Shown here: positions 27,228 through 37,834 of the stretch, in pieces
Layout of the letters: each line of letters starts with the position of its first letter
How positions within the stretch are numbered: position 1 is the first letter of the stretch
Source of the DNA: an uncultured Clostridia bacterium
GTDB lineage: Bacteria > Bacillota > Clostridia > TANB77 > CAG-508
Length of the DNA stretch: 64,000 bases
Direction of reading: 5' to 3'
Assembly: GCA_934148985.1 (NCBI GenBank)
Contig: CAKPDO010000002.1
Coordinates: 1-64,000 of the forward strand
Notes under the pieces: generated by a model
Told to the model about the DNA's origin: nothing
Seen by the model: only the letters and a program-made list of their open reading frames with translations
The model's database searches: none
Position numbers and translations under genes: made by a program

Positions 27228-29489
27228 TTATTGCTTAATTTTATGATATATTTTTAGTAATAACCTCCACATAGGAACATTCCATAATCGTTCTTTAAGT
27301 AGCTCTTTTTTATAATTTAAACCTGTAACAGAATATGCTCTTCCATATACTTTTTTCTCATACTCTGTGCATTCCCATTTATACTCTATCTCATCACTTT
27401 TTAAGTTTGCCGTAATTAATTCTTTTGTAATGTTTTTATTGTTGCTTAACATAATTCCATTTTCAATTTTTTGCTTTGATGGATTTATATATATTTTTTC
27501 AAAAATATTATCCATCTTTTCTATCATTTTATCTATCGTAAATTTTTCACAGATTCTCTTTCGGCAATTTGCTTTATATATATCTAAATTATTTAAAACT
27601 TTATTTACAGCTATAACAAATTTTTCAATTTCTTCTGCTTTATATTCTTCACTATAAACATCCTTTTCATTTTGCATTATTGGAACTATTTCTCCCACTT
27701 CATCAGAAATGAGTTCTTTTTGCCCACCAACATCACTTGATACAACTGGTACATTCATGCTCAAAGACTCATATGAAGTTAAAGCTAGTCCTTCTTTTAG
27801 TGAACAATTTATGGTCAAATCGCTTATTGCATATATTTCTTGTGTATTTTTTAATTCTCCTAAAAAAAGAATATATTCTAATAAATTCATCTTTTTAGCT
27901 TTTTCTTTCATTCTTTTTAATAGATTGCCATCACCTACTACTAATACCTTAAAATCCTGTCTTTTTTCTATTAATTTTTTAACTATTTCTAATAAGAGCA
28001 TTGGCCTTTTTTGTTCCGAAATTCTACATATATATGAGATTATTTTTTTATTTTTATCTATCTTCAAATATTTTTTTCTTAATTCATCTTTATTATATTT
28101 TTCTGGGTCAAATTTTTTTTCGTCAACTCCTATATAGACTGTTTCAACACTTTCATGTTCTCTTTTAAAATATTTCTCTAATATCTTTTTGCTACTTTCA
28201 TTACATACTAAAGTTTTATCAATTACAGATTCACACATAGAAGAATATCTTGAATATCCACCATTTCTATTATACCATTCTTCCATATGGACATAATCTA
28301 TTATAGGAATATTAGGGTTCATTGCCTTTAAATATGGCAATACCGAATATCCAAATTTACTGTTTGAATTAAAAATCATATTAATTTGTTCTTTTTCCAT
28401 AATATAATTTATAAATGCAATCCAATATTTTTGGTCCAAAAAAGAAGTTAAATCATAAAGTTTTACACTTTCTATATTTTCAAATTTTTGCCTTAGGCTA
28501 TTTTGATTTGGTTCTGTTAATATTATTGTTATTTGATATCTTTGTTTATCTAGCATTTTTACTAAATTGAAATTAAATAAATCAGCCCCACCTGTAATTG
28601 CCCAAGGAACAATAAATAGTATGTTTATTGTTTCTTTATTTTCTAACTGCTTTGGTACTACTATTTTTTCAAAATTATCTTGTATAATTTCATAATTATA
28701 GTTATAACTTGGATATTGCTTAGCTATAATTTCTTTCTTTACTTTCTTTGCCGTTTCATTTATTATTTCTAAACTTCTTTTTTTATTTTCTCTTGATTTT
28801 TGCAATTCTCCATTTTCTTTTCTTCTATACCATTCTCCATAAAAACTCATATGCACAGGTGCTTTTCCTTTTGCCAATAATTTTAGCCAAAAATTCCAAT
28901 CCTCATTAACAGCTTTTTCTTTTAAATCATACCCATTTACTAAAAAGAAATCCTCTTTTCTAACTAAAGCCGCCGAAACTAGTTCATTTTCTTTTTTCAT
29001 TTTATTTGAATTAAAATATCTATTCCACACATATTCCTGTGTTCCAAATCCTACAGAATCTGAATATGCCCACGCATTTTCTCTATTAGTTTCCAATGTC
29101 CAATATGCACATTCCAAAAAAGTTTTTTCTATTAAATCATCATCATCTATAAACATTAGATATTTTGCATTTTCATCTGATTTACTTGCACCATAATCTC
29201 TAGTTGCTGCTAGTCCCTCATTTTGTTTATGTAGGACTTTTATTCTTTCATCTAATTTTTTTATCTTCTCTAACTCATCTCGTGAACTTTGTTCTGTTGA
29301 GCCATCATCTATTATCAAAATTTCATAATACGGAAATGTCTGGTTTAAAATTGATATTATAGTTTGTTCTATGTATTTTTTTCCATTATAATATGGTACA
29401 ATGACAGAAATAACAGGACAATTCTCTTTATATATATTTTTTTTGTATATTTTTTTCCCAGGTTCTAATTTGAAATCAAATCCATTCAT
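27228..29489 (-). CDS. Bifunctional GT2-GT4 glycosyltransferase
   Basis: 753 residues. The N-terminal GT2 domain (about 22-250) carries VIVPYYNGKKYIEQ, IIDDGSTEQ and FIDDDDLI. The C-terminal GT4 domain (about 285-680) carries NILFIVPWAITGGAD, VCNESSKKIL, YICRISEQKRP and the E-x7-E motif LKEGLALTSYE. Two retaining/inverting activities in one chain would add successive sugars of the surface polysaccharide. It has no membrane segment and should be cytoplasmic. About 120 bp separate it from the GT2-HAD gene. Confidence 0.9.
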   Translation of the reverse strand: MNGFDFKLEPGKKIYKKNIYKENCPVISVIVPYYNGKKYIEQTIISILNQTFPYYEILIIDDGSTEQSSRDELEKIKKLDERIKVLHKQNEGLAATRDYGASKSDENAKYLMFIDDDDLIEKTFLECAYWTLETNRENAWAYSDSVGFGTQEYVWNRYFNSNKMKKENELVSAALVRKEDFFLVNGYDLKEKAVNEDWNFWLKLLAKGKAPVHMSFYGEWYRRKENGELQKSRENKKRSLEIINETAKKVKKEIIAKQYPSYNYNYEIIQDNFEKIVVPKQLENKETINILFIVPWAITGGADLFNFNLVKMLDKQRYQITIILTEPNQNSLRQKFENIESVKLYDLTSFLDQKYWIAFINYIMEKEQINMIFNSNSKFGYSVLPYLKAMNPNIPIIDYVHMEEWYNRNGGYSRYSSMCESVIDKTLVCNESSKKILEKYFKREHESVETVYIGVDEKKFDPEKYNKDELRKKYLKIDKNKKIISYICRISEQKRPMLLLEIVKKLIEKRQDFKVLVVGDGNLLKRMKEKAKKMNLLEYILFLGELKNTQEIYAISDLTINCSLKEGLALTSYESLSMNVPVVSSDVGGQKELISDEVGEIVPIMQNEKDVYSEEYKAEEIEKFVIAVNKVLNNLDIYKANCRKRICEKFTIDKMIEKMDNIFEKIYINPSKQKIENGIMLSNNKNITKELITANLKSDEIEYKWECTEYEKKVYGRAYSVTGLNYKKELLKERLWNVPMWRLLLKIYHKIKQ

Positions 29490-29515
29490 TTAGTTCTTTC
29501 TCCTAATATTTGTTT

Positions 29516-30460
29516 TTATTTATTCATTTCTTTTTTTCCATTATATTCATTGATAAAATATAATGGCCTATTTTTAGTTTCCTTAAATATTCTTCCTAAA
29601 TATTCTCCAATTATTCCAAACAATAGTATTTGTAATCCAGAAAAGAACAAAATTAATAATATTATAGCTTGAAAAGCCTGTACCATTGTATGTGTTATAA
29701 AACATTTCGCCATTACATATAAAGCATATATTCCAAGCAAAACAAATGTTGGTATTGCAAAATATGTTGCTAATTTAAGTGGCGAAGTTGTAAAAGATGT
29801 TATTCCATTTACAGCTAAATCGAACAATTTCACATAATTCCATTTTGTTTTTCCAGCAACTCTCGGTGGTCTATCAAATAACACCTCTTTTTTCTTATAT
29901 CCTATCCAGCTAAACATACTTTTTAAGCATCTTTCAGATTCTTTCATCTTTTTCAATGCATTTATACATCTTCTATCAATTAGCCTATAATTTCCTGTAT
30001 CTTTTTGAATCTCTACATTTGTCATTTTTTGCAAAACCTTGTAATACATTTTAGAGGTAAATTTCTTTAAAAAACCTTCTCCCGTCCTCGTTCTTCTTCT
30101 TGCATAAACATCATCATATCCTTCTTCCCAATGTTTTACAAGCTCTGGTATTAATTCTGGTGGATCTTGTAAATCTGCATCCATAAATATTGCACAATCC
30201 CCTGTTGCATACTCTATTCCAGCTGCCATAGCTATTTCTTGTCCAAAATTTCTTGAAAAATCCACATAATTATATCTCTCATCTTTTTCTCTGAAACTTT
30301 TAATAATTTCTAGAGATTTGTCTTTACTTCCATCATTTACAAACAATATTTCAAAATCATAATCAATCATTTGCCCCATAATCTCATTTAATTTTTCATG
30401 TAAAAACGGTAATGATTCTTCTTCATTATATACCGGAACTATTATAGATATTTTCTTCAT
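29516..30460 (-). CDS. GtrB/DPM1-like GT2 with two C-terminal membrane helices (copy 1)
   Basis: 314 residues. SIIVPVYNEEESLP, FVNDGSKDKS, MDADLQDPPE and DTGNYRLIDRR place it with bactoprenol-phosphate glucosyltransferases; helices at about 235-255 and 270-290 hold it in the membrane. It would load glucose or mannose onto undecaprenyl phosphate for use by the GT-C-like enzymes of the operon. It is paralogous to the next upstream gene (30484-31422). Confidence 0.9.
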   Translation of the reverse strand: MKKISIIVPVYNEEESLPFLHEKLNEIMGQMIDYDFEILFVNDGSKDKSLEIIKSFREKDERYNYVDFSRNFGQEIAMAAGIEYATGDCAIFMDADLQDPPELIPELVKHWEEGYDDVYARRRTRTGEGFLKKFTSKMYYKVLQKMTNVEIQKDTGNYRLIDRRCINALKKMKESERCLKSMFSWIGYKKKEVLFDRPPRVAGKTKWNYVKLFDLAVNGITSFTTSPLKLATYFAIPTFVLLGIYALYVMAKCFITHTMVQAFQAIILLILFFSGLQILLFGIIGEYLGRIFKETKNRPLYFINEYNGKKEMNK

Positions 30461-30483
30461 AATACTTATACATCCTTTCTACT

Positions 30484-31422
30484 TTATTTTTTTATATTTA
30501 TTAATTTTTCTACAATATACTCTGGTCTTCTTTTGCTTTCGTCATATATCCTACCAATATATTCTGACATAATCCAAATTGAAAACAATTGTACTCCACT
30601 AAATAAAGTTATTGTTACCATAATTGATGTCCAACCAGCTGTTAGATTATTTAATCCATATGCATAAGATATTAACGAATATATTAATATTGCAATTGAT
30701 ATAAATATCGATATTATTCCTAATAATCCAACAATTTTTAATGGTTTTGTTGAAAAACCTATTATTCCATCTGATGCAAGCTTTAACATTTTTTTCAATG
30801 GATATTTGGTTTTTCCAGCTACTCTCTCTTTTCTTTCATATTCATAAGGAACTTGCTTAAATCCAATCCATCCCCATAGACCTCTTAAAAATTTATTGTG
30901 TTCAGGCATAGAATTCATAACATCAACAACTTTTCTGTCAACAAGCCTGAAATCTCCTGTATCTCTTGGTATATCAACATCTGACAGCGCATTCAAAGTT
31001 TTGTAAAATATTTTTGCTGTAAATAATTTGAAAGCTGATTCTCCCTCTCTATTTTTTCTTTTACCATAGACTACTTCATTTCCTTGTTCCCAAAGTTTTA
31101 ACATTTCTGGTATTAATTCAGGTGGATCTTGCAGGTCTGCATCTATTATAACTACTACATCTCCTGAAACATATTTTAATCCAGCTGCAACTGCACATTG
31201 ATGTCCAAAATTTCTTGTAAATGAAATTACTTTTAATTTTTCATCATTTACTGCTAATTGTTCTAATATTTGCAAAGTTTTATCCCTACTTCCATCATCT
31301 ACACATATTAGTTCATAATCATATTCATTGATTTTTTGCAAAACCTCAGTCATTTTGCTATAACATTCTTTCACAACTTCTTCCTCATAGTACATTGGTA
31401 TAACTACTGATATTTTTTTCAT
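30484..31422 (-). CDS. GtrB/DPM1-like GT2 with two C-terminal membrane helices (copy 2)
   Basis: 312 residues. The motifs SVVIPMYYEEEVV, CVDDGSRDKT, IDADLQDPPE, DTGDFRLVDRK and RVAGKTKYPLKKML match the same family as the copy downstream, with about the same helix pattern. Two non-identical copies suggest two sugar donors. The start overlaps the VanZ stop by 4 bp (ATGA-type), so the two are coupled. Confidence 0.9.
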   Translation of the reverse strand: MKKISVVIPMYYEEEVVKECYSKMTEVLQKINEYDYELICVDDGSRDKTLQILEQLAVNDEKLKVISFTRNFGHQCAVAAGLKYVSGDVVVIIDADLQDPPELIPEMLKLWEQGNEVVYGKRKNREGESAFKLFTAKIFYKTLNALSDVDIPRDTGDFRLVDRKVVDVMNSMPEHNKFLRGLWGWIGFKQVPYEYERKERVAGKTKYPLKKMLKLASDGIIGFSTKPLKIVGLLGIISIFISIAILIYSLISYAYGLNNLTAGWTSIMVTITLFSGVQLFSIWIMSEYIGRIYDESKRRPEYIVEKLINIKK

Positions 31423-31910
31423 AAAAATACTCTTTCCTTTCGCCTACTCAAAATCTTAATAACCCCTAAAACCACACCAATCCCACAAATCACCCCAAAA
31501 GAATCTATAAAAACATCCACAACAGATGCACTCCTATCTGGTATAAAAAATTGGTGGAACTCATCTAAACTTGCATACAATACGCCTATTCCAAGGCTTC
31601 CAAAAAATCTTTTTATATTTTTCAAATCAAAAGTAGCTAAAAGTCCCATAGAAAAGGTTCCTACAGCAAAATATAGCGAGAAATGGGCTAATTTTCTTAT
31701 AATATGCTCTATTTTCTTTAAAACCCTCTCTTTCTCGCTATCTTCTAATTTTTGAATAAAACCTATATTTTTAGTAACATCCTCAGTTAAATGTCTACTT
31801 AAACTTCCAGATTTATCTCCATTTTGATTTGAAAAATTAAATATAATCCCAAACATCATTAAAAGTAATCCTATAAAAAGTCCTCTTAATATATTAATTT
31901 TTCTATTCAT
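31419..31910 (-). CDS. VanZ-family membrane protein
   Basis: 163 residues with about four hydrophobic segments. FSNQNGDKSGSLSR near the N-terminus, KLAHFSLYFAVGTF and the ending YASLDEFHQFFIPDRSASVVDVFIDSFG are the VanZ signature. The biochemical role of VanZ-like proteins is not well known; VanZ gives low-level teicoplanin resistance. Lying in a polysaccharide operon next to galE suits an envelope role. Confidence 0.9.
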   Translation of the reverse strand: MNRKINILRGLFIGLLLMMFGIIFNFSNQNGDKSGSLSRHLTEDVTKNIGFIQKLEDSEKERVLKKIEHIIRKLAHFSLYFAVGTFSMGLLATFDLKNIKRFFGSLGIGVLYASLDEFHQFFIPDRSASVVDVFIDSFGVICGIGVVLGVIKILSRRKERVFL

Positions 31911-31928
31911 ATTTGCTTCCTTAAAAAA

Positions 31929-32933
31929 TTATTTATTATTTTTTATATAATTCCAAGAATCTACACACATATCTTCTAAATTTTTCTCTGCTTCCCATTC
32001 AAGTTCCTCTTTAGCTTTTTTAGGGTCTGCATAGCATTCAGCAATATCTCCTGGTCTTCTATCTACAATTTTATAATTAACTTTTTGGCCTGTAGCATTT
32101 TCAAAAGACTTCACCATATCAAGTACGCTATAACCTGTACCTGTTCCCAAATTATAAATATATAAGCCTTCATTTTCTTTTTCAAGTTTTTCTAAAGCCT
32201 TTATATGACCTTTTGCTAAATCTACAACATGTATGTAATCTCTAACTCCTGTTCCATCATGTGTATTATAATCATTTCCAAAAACAGATAATTGCTCTAA
32301 TTTTCCTGCCGCAACTCTTACTATGTATGGCATTAGGTTATTTGGTATTCCTTTAGGCTCTTCACCAATCAAACCACTTTCATGAGCTCCAACTGGATTA
32401 AAATATCTTAATATACATATATCCCATGTATTATCTGATGTATATAAATCTTTTAAAATCTGTTCTATAAACAATTTTGTTGTTCCATAAGGGTTTGTTG
32501 TTCCTCCTGTTTTGCAATCCTCAGTTAACGGTATTCTTTCTGGCTCTCCATAAACTGTTGCTGATGAGCTAAATATAAATTTTTTACAATTATATTTTTT
32601 CATTGTTTCTAATAAAACTATCGCCCCTGAAACATTATTATCATAATATTCTAATGGCTTTTTAACAGATTCTCCAACTGCTTTATATCCAGCAAAATTC
32701 ATAACAGCTTCTATATTATTTTCTTCGAATACCTTTTCTAATTTTTCTCTATCCATATAATCTATTTGATAAAATTTAAAATCTTTTCCAGTTATCTTTT
32801 TTATTGCATCTATTGCTTTTATATTGCTATTTGAAAAATTATCTATTATAACAATATCTTTTCCTTTTTTTAATAATTCAACAGCTGTATGACTTCCTAT
32901 GTATCCCGCACCACCTGGTAATAAAATTGACAT
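31929..32933 (-). CDS. galE: UDP-glucose 4-epimerase
   Basis: About 334 residues from ATG 32933, preceded by AAGGAGG; a longer frame to 32969 runs through that site. The NAD-binding [10 protein letters not shown] near residue 6, the catalytic Ser in FSSSATVYG and YxxxK in [11 protein letters not shown] (near 147), and the C-terminal [15 protein letters not shown] are as in GalE. It interconverts UDP-Glc and UDP-Gal and is the first gene of the polysaccharide operon, directly after a consensus promoter. Confidence 0.95.
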   Translation of the reverse strand: MSILLPGGAGYIGSHTAVELLKKGKDIVIIDNFSNSNIKAIDAIKKITGKDFKFYQIDYMDREKLEKVFEENNIEAVMNFAGYKAVGESVKKPLEYYDNNVSGAIVLLETMKKYNCKKFIFSSSATVYGEPERIPLTEDCKTGGTTNPYGTTKLFIEQILKDLYTSDNTWDICILRYFNPVGAHESGLIGEEPKGIPNNLMPYIVRVAAGKLEQLSVFGNDYNTHDGTGVRDYIHVVDLAKGHIKALEKLEKENEGLYIYNLGTGTGYSVLDMVKSFENATGQKVNYKIVDRRPGDIAECYADPKKAKEELEWEAEKNLEDMCVDSWNYIKNNK

Positions 32934-32959
32934 ATTTTGTACCTCCTTAATTTTTTCTA

Positions 32960-32988
32960 ATTTTATCACTTCAAATATAATTATGCAA
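32960..32988 (-). promoter_or_regulatory. Promoter of the galE polysaccharide operon
   Basis: TTGCAT (32983-32988), 17-bp spacer, TAAAAT (32960-32965) on the minus strand, about 25 bases upstream of the galE start. Confidence 0.75.
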
Positions 32989-33150
32989 GCATATTTTGTT
33001 TAATTTTGTACCATTTCTTACCTTTGAAATTTTGTTAATTTTATGTTAACATATATTTATATATAATTCTAAAAGGAGCAAATTTGAAAAACAATCATAA
33101 AATATTTTTAATCAAATTTTGCGCCTTGGAAGAAAGGAATGTCAATAAAT

Positions 33151-33426
33151 ATGAATAAAATAAAAAAAATCGTTAGCCTTAGTTATTTAAAGGATTTATT
33201 TAAAAATTTAGATAATATTGATTTAAAAATAATGAAACTTGGTCTTAAAATTTGCTTTGCTATTTTGATATTTTCTACAGCAATTCTTTATTTTTACCTA
33301 AAAACTCCTCATAATATATTTTTATATAATCTTGGATTAACTATTTTTAGAATTTGTACATATATAGCTGTAGAATTTATTATTTGTGGACTTATAGTTG
33401 ATAAAATAAAAAAAAGTGAAATTTAA
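33151..33426 (+). CDS. Small three-helix membrane protein
   Basis: About 91 residues from ATG 33151 (MNKIKK); an ATG at 33139 lies too near its AAAGGA site. Hydrophobic segments span about residues 33-54 and 62-85, with a Lys-rich C-terminus. It is one of very few plus-strand genes. A TTG-started 24-codon frame (33084-33158, after AAAAGGAG) ends over this ATG in an ATGAATAA overlap, so it may be a leader peptide coupled to this gene. No family is recognised. Confidence 0.6.
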   Translation: MNKIKKIVSLSYLKDLFKNLDNIDLKIMKLGLKICFAILIFSTAILYFYLKTPHNIFLYNLGLTIFRICTYIAVEFIICGLIVDKIKKSEI

Positions 33427-33458
33427 AAAAGTAAGGTTTAGAACCCTACTTTTTTTAA
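33427..33458. terminator. Bidirectional terminator between convergent genes
   Basis: AAAAAAGTAAGGTTT and ACCCTACTTTTTTT form a stem with T-runs on each strand, between the plus-strand membrane protein and the RluA-type gene. Confidence 0.75.
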
Positions 33459-34121
33459 ATTTCAACTCTTTTGCACATGCTCCAATCTGGTAAATCTGTA
33501 AATTTAAGCATTTTCTTTGTTGTTGGATGTTCAAATTCAATCTCATATGCCCATAATCTAATTTGCTTATTTTTTCCTCTATTTCCATATTTTTGGTCAC
33601 CATATAAGCTATGACCAGAATTCGCCATTTGAACTCTTATTTGATGGTGCCTTCCGTGTAAATAAATTGATTTTTACGAGGCTTAGCTCTCTTTTGTTGT
33701 CATAGTTTAAGACTTCATACTCTAATTTTGCAAGTTTTGAATTCTTCTTTTCTTTATTTACAACTTTACTTATATTGTTTCTTTCATCTTTATATAAATA
33801 ATCTTCTAAAATTCCTGATTTTTCTTTAAAATTGCCATCAACAACAGCTAAATATCTTTTTTTAAATGTTTTATTTCTTATTTGTTCACTTAATCTGGAT
33901 GCTGCCTTTGACGTTCTTGCAAAAACCATTATTCCACCAACAGGTCTATCTAACCTATGAACTAAGCCAATATACACTTCTCCCTTTTTGTCATACTTTT
34001 CTTTAATGTATTCTTTAACCATTGAAAGCATATCTTTGTCTTCTGTCTTGTCTGCTTGTGACGGAATATTTGGCTCTTTCTCTATAACTATTACGTGATT
34101 ATCTTCATATAAAACTTTCAT
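33455..34121 (-). CDS. RluA-family pseudouridine synthase, +1 frameshift at CGG
   Basis: Reading starts at ATG 34121, just after the stop of the methyltransferase gene. VHRLDRPVGGIMVFARTSKAA contains the catalytic Asp of the RluA family. At 33654-33656 the frame meets CGG after NLFT; skipping the C at 33656 gives GGA and restores the family's conserved GRHHQIRVQMANSGH loop and a normal C-terminus ending DWSMCKRVEI at TAA 33455. That makes about 221 residues, near the size of short RluA enzymes. Zero-frame reading stops after 16 more codons and loses a core part of the fold. It modifies uridines in rRNA or tRNA. Confidence 0.88.
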
Positions 34122-34122
34122 T

Positions 34123-34986
34123 TCAATCTTCCCATCTTCCATAAATTCCACAAGGTAATACTAATTTTGAATTTTCCATAGGCAATCCTATTTCTCCTGA
34201 CTCTATATGTCCATTATATTTTTTATTTACTGTTAAATTCAAAATATTTGCTAAAACTGTACTTGATATTCCTGTAGTATATGAATTTATTAAGAAAAAT
34301 AGGGGCTTATCTGACAAAACTTTTGTACAAAGTTCTACTAAGTCATAAATATTATTTTCAAATTGCCAAACTTCTCCTTTAGCTCCTCTGCCATAAGATG
34401 GTGGGTCCATAATTATGGCATCATACTTATTTCCTCTTTTTATCTCTCTTGTAACAAATTTATTTACATCATCAATTATATATCTAACTTTTTTATCTGC
34501 TAAATTAGAACTTACTACATTCTCTTTTGCCCAAGCTACCATACCTTTAGAACTATCTACATGGCATACAGATGCACCAGCTGATAAGCAACTTACCGTT
34601 GCCCCTCCTGTATATGCAAACAAATTTAAAACCTTTATTTCTCTCTTAGCTGATTTTATTTTGTTTATCATCCAATCCCAATTAACAGCTTGTTCTGGAA
34701 ATAAACCTGTATGTTTAAATCCCATTGGTTTTATATTAAATGTTAAATTCTTGTACTTAATCTGCCAATTATCTGGTAATTTTTTATTATATTTCCAAGC
34801 TCCTCCTCCTGTTTTGCTTCTGCTATAAACTGCATCTGCTTTTTTCCATTTTTCTGGGAAGCTTTTACTTGTCCAAATAATTTGTGGGTCTGGTCTAGAT
34901 AGTGTTACATTTCCCCATTTTTCTAATTTCTGTCCATCTGCCATATCTATTATTTTATAATCTTTCCATTCATTTGCTATTTTCAT
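34123..34986 (-). CDS. Class I SAM-dependent rRNA methyltransferase (COG1092/RlmI-like)
   Basis: 287 residues. LNLFAYTGGATVSCLSAGA is the SAM-binding motif I (near residue 120) and MDPPSYGRG the N/D-P-P-x catalytic motif (near 195). It lacks the N-terminal PUA domain of full RlmI, starting with KWGNVTLSRPDPQIIW. Its stop TGA is 1 base away from the start of the RluA-type gene, so two rRNA-modifying enzymes are coupled. Confidence 0.9.
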   Translation of the reverse strand: MKIANEWKDYKIIDMADGQKLEKWGNVTLSRPDPQIIWTSKSFPEKWKKADAVYSRSKTGGGAWKYNKKLPDNWQIKYKNLTFNIKPMGFKHTGLFPEQAVNWDWMINKIKSAKREIKVLNLFAYTGGATVSCLSAGASVCHVDSSKGMVAWAKENVVSSNLADKKVRYIIDDVNKFVTREIKRGNKYDAIIMDPPSYGRGAKGEVWQFENNIYDLVELCTKVLSDKPLFFLINSYTTGISSTVLANILNLTVNKKYNGHIESGEIGLPMENSKLVLPCGIYGRWED

Positions 34987-35020
34987 TTTTCGAAATATTC
35001 CTTTCTTTTTAGCACGACTT

Positions 35021-35221
35021 TTAATTCATTTTACCTATTATACATACAAATTTATAAATAAGAAAGAAATTTGTAATTGCACACATAATTATTACAGACA
35101 AAACAATTGCAAGAAACTTATGTTTTTCTATTTTCTTTATAATCTTGCTTGTCCATTTTTCCTTTCTATTTTTTTCTAAATATGTAGTATATCCTACCTT
35201 AAAAAAAGCGTCTTCTTTCAT
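35021..35221 (-). CDS. 66-residue single-pass membrane protein
   Basis: ATG 35221 lies seven bases after AAGGAGG; an ATG two codons earlier is inside the spacing region. A basic N-terminal half (KNRKEKWTSKIIKKIEKHK) is followed by one hydrophobic helix (about residues 38-60). No family recognised. It lies between an rRNA methyltransferase gene and a WG-repeat gene. Confidence 0.6.
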   Translation of the reverse strand: MKEDAFFKVGYTTYLEKNRKEKWTSKIIKKIEKHKFLAIVLSVIIMCAITNFFLIYKFVCIIGKMN

Positions 35222-35270
35222 ATACATCCCTCCTTTATATATATATGAAAGAAAACCCTTCTTTAGAACT

Positions 35271-36674
35271 CTATTTATTAATTCTTTCTTCTGTTTGCTT
35301 TAAATATTTTAAAACTTCATATTCATTATCTCTAAATGTCATATAATATGATTCTTGTCCCTCTGAAACTTTTATATAGACTTGGTCAAATAAAAAATTT
35401 AATATAGCATCATTTCCCTTTGTATCCATAAATGCATATTTTCCATATTCGTCACTTACAACAATTACATTATAATCTGGTATTTGTAGTAATGGATATA
35501 CATTATTTGCTCTTCCAACATTTGAACAACCTATATTACTATATTTAAATCCATTTGAAATTCTTTCTCCAGTTTTAGAGAAAAATGCCCACATTCCATT
35601 TTTTTTGACAGGTATCAAAGTATTTAATAATATATAACCATTTTTTACACCATTATATGAAAAGCTACTTACGTCTATTCCTATTTGGTCATATTCTGGG
35701 TAAATTATAATTTTTCCATTTTCGTCGACTATACCATACATTCCATTCGCTCTAACAGTATATAATTGAGAATTTTGACCCATTGATGTAATTTCATCAT
35801 ATACTAAGTCAATCTTTCTTTTTCCGTCTTTTGTAAATAAACCTATTTTTCCTCCGCTTTCTACCAAAAATGTAGAAGAATCGTTTACAAAATTTATATT
35901 GTCATATTGTGGTTCCAGTATAAATGACGAATAGTCTGTTGTTTCTATGATACCATATTTTCCATTTGAAGCTTGAACAATTATTAATCCCTCAAAAAGT
36001 GATTTGTAATTTGAATATGAGTTGCTCATAGACAATTGCCCATAATTTTCAAATGTCTTTTTTCCTAGAGCATTACTGTGAGTATTGGCTAAATAATCTA
36101 ATGTATAAATTGTTATTATTTTTTTCTTTTCATCATATGAAAAAACTAAATTGTATCCCTTTTCTATTCCATCTACAGAAGTATATAGTTTTCCATTATT
36201 TTCAAATATATCCTTATCAATATTACATTCTTCATATTCATCAGATCTGCTTTGTAAATTTAATTTATATATCGTTTTTGATTTCTTTGCATACATTACA
36301 ACTTCATATCCATTTCTAAGTACATAACATTTTCCATCGTCTTCGGTTTTAGGATTATAGTCACCTTTAAATGTTTGATATCCAAAATCTGGATTTACAG
36401 AATTTAAAAATGTAGCTAAATCTCTTATTGGTATATAAATTTCTGTTTCTCCATTTTCATCTGTAGAAAAATCTAATATTTGGTCTAAATTATCAACTTT
36501 TACGCCATCTATATATGATGTAATAGTTGTAGGATTATTTATTCTATACATAATTAATATAACTATTCCTAAAACTAATACTACTAATAATACTATTGTT
36601 ATAATTATCATTTTTTTAGTTTTCTGAGTCTTAAGTTTTTGAGCTGCTACTTCTTCTTCATCAATTAACTTCAT
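35271..36674 (-). CDS. Membrane-anchored WG-repeat protein
   Basis: 467 residues. The N-terminus is cytoplasmic and basic, with one helix (about 22-44). A stalk-like domain (about 50-200) with IYIPIRDLATFLN resembles the copper-amine-oxidase-N type seen in Clostridia. The rest carries degenerate WG repeats (units such as NGKYGIIE, GGKIGLFTKDGKR, NGMYGIVDENGK, NGMWAFFSKTGER, EYGKYAFMDTKGN). These beta-rich repeats probably mediate binding outside the cell. It starts 11 bp after the tgt stop. Confidence 0.85.
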   Translation of the reverse strand: MKLIDEEEVAAQKLKTQKTKKMIIITIVLLVVLVLGIVILIMYRINNPTTITSYIDGVKVDNLDQILDFSTDENGETEIYIPIRDLATFLNSVNPDFGYQTFKGDYNPKTEDDGKCYVLRNGYEVVMYAKKSKTIYKLNLQSRSDEYEECNIDKDIFENNGKLYTSVDGIEKGYNLVFSYDEKKKIITIYTLDYLANTHSNALGKKTFENYGQLSMSNSYSNYKSLFEGLIIVQASNGKYGIIETTDYSSFILEPQYDNINFVNDSSTFLVESGGKIGLFTKDGKRKIDLVYDEITSMGQNSQLYTVRANGMYGIVDENGKIIIYPEYDQIGIDVSSFSYNGVKNGYILLNTLIPVKKNGMWAFFSKTGERISNGFKYSNIGCSNVGRANNVYPLLQIPDYNVIVVSDEYGKYAFMDTKGNDAILNFLFDQVYIKVSEGQESYYMTFRDNEYEVLKYLKQTEERINK

Positions 36675-36685
36675 ATGTTACCTCC

Positions 36686-37825
<1,140 letters not shown>

Positions 37826-37834
37826 TCAATTGTG

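Noticed and set aside
33337..33603. 88-codon minus-strand frame below the RluA-type gene
   Set aside because: It is in a third frame; the true continuation of the RluA gene is the frame ending at 33455.
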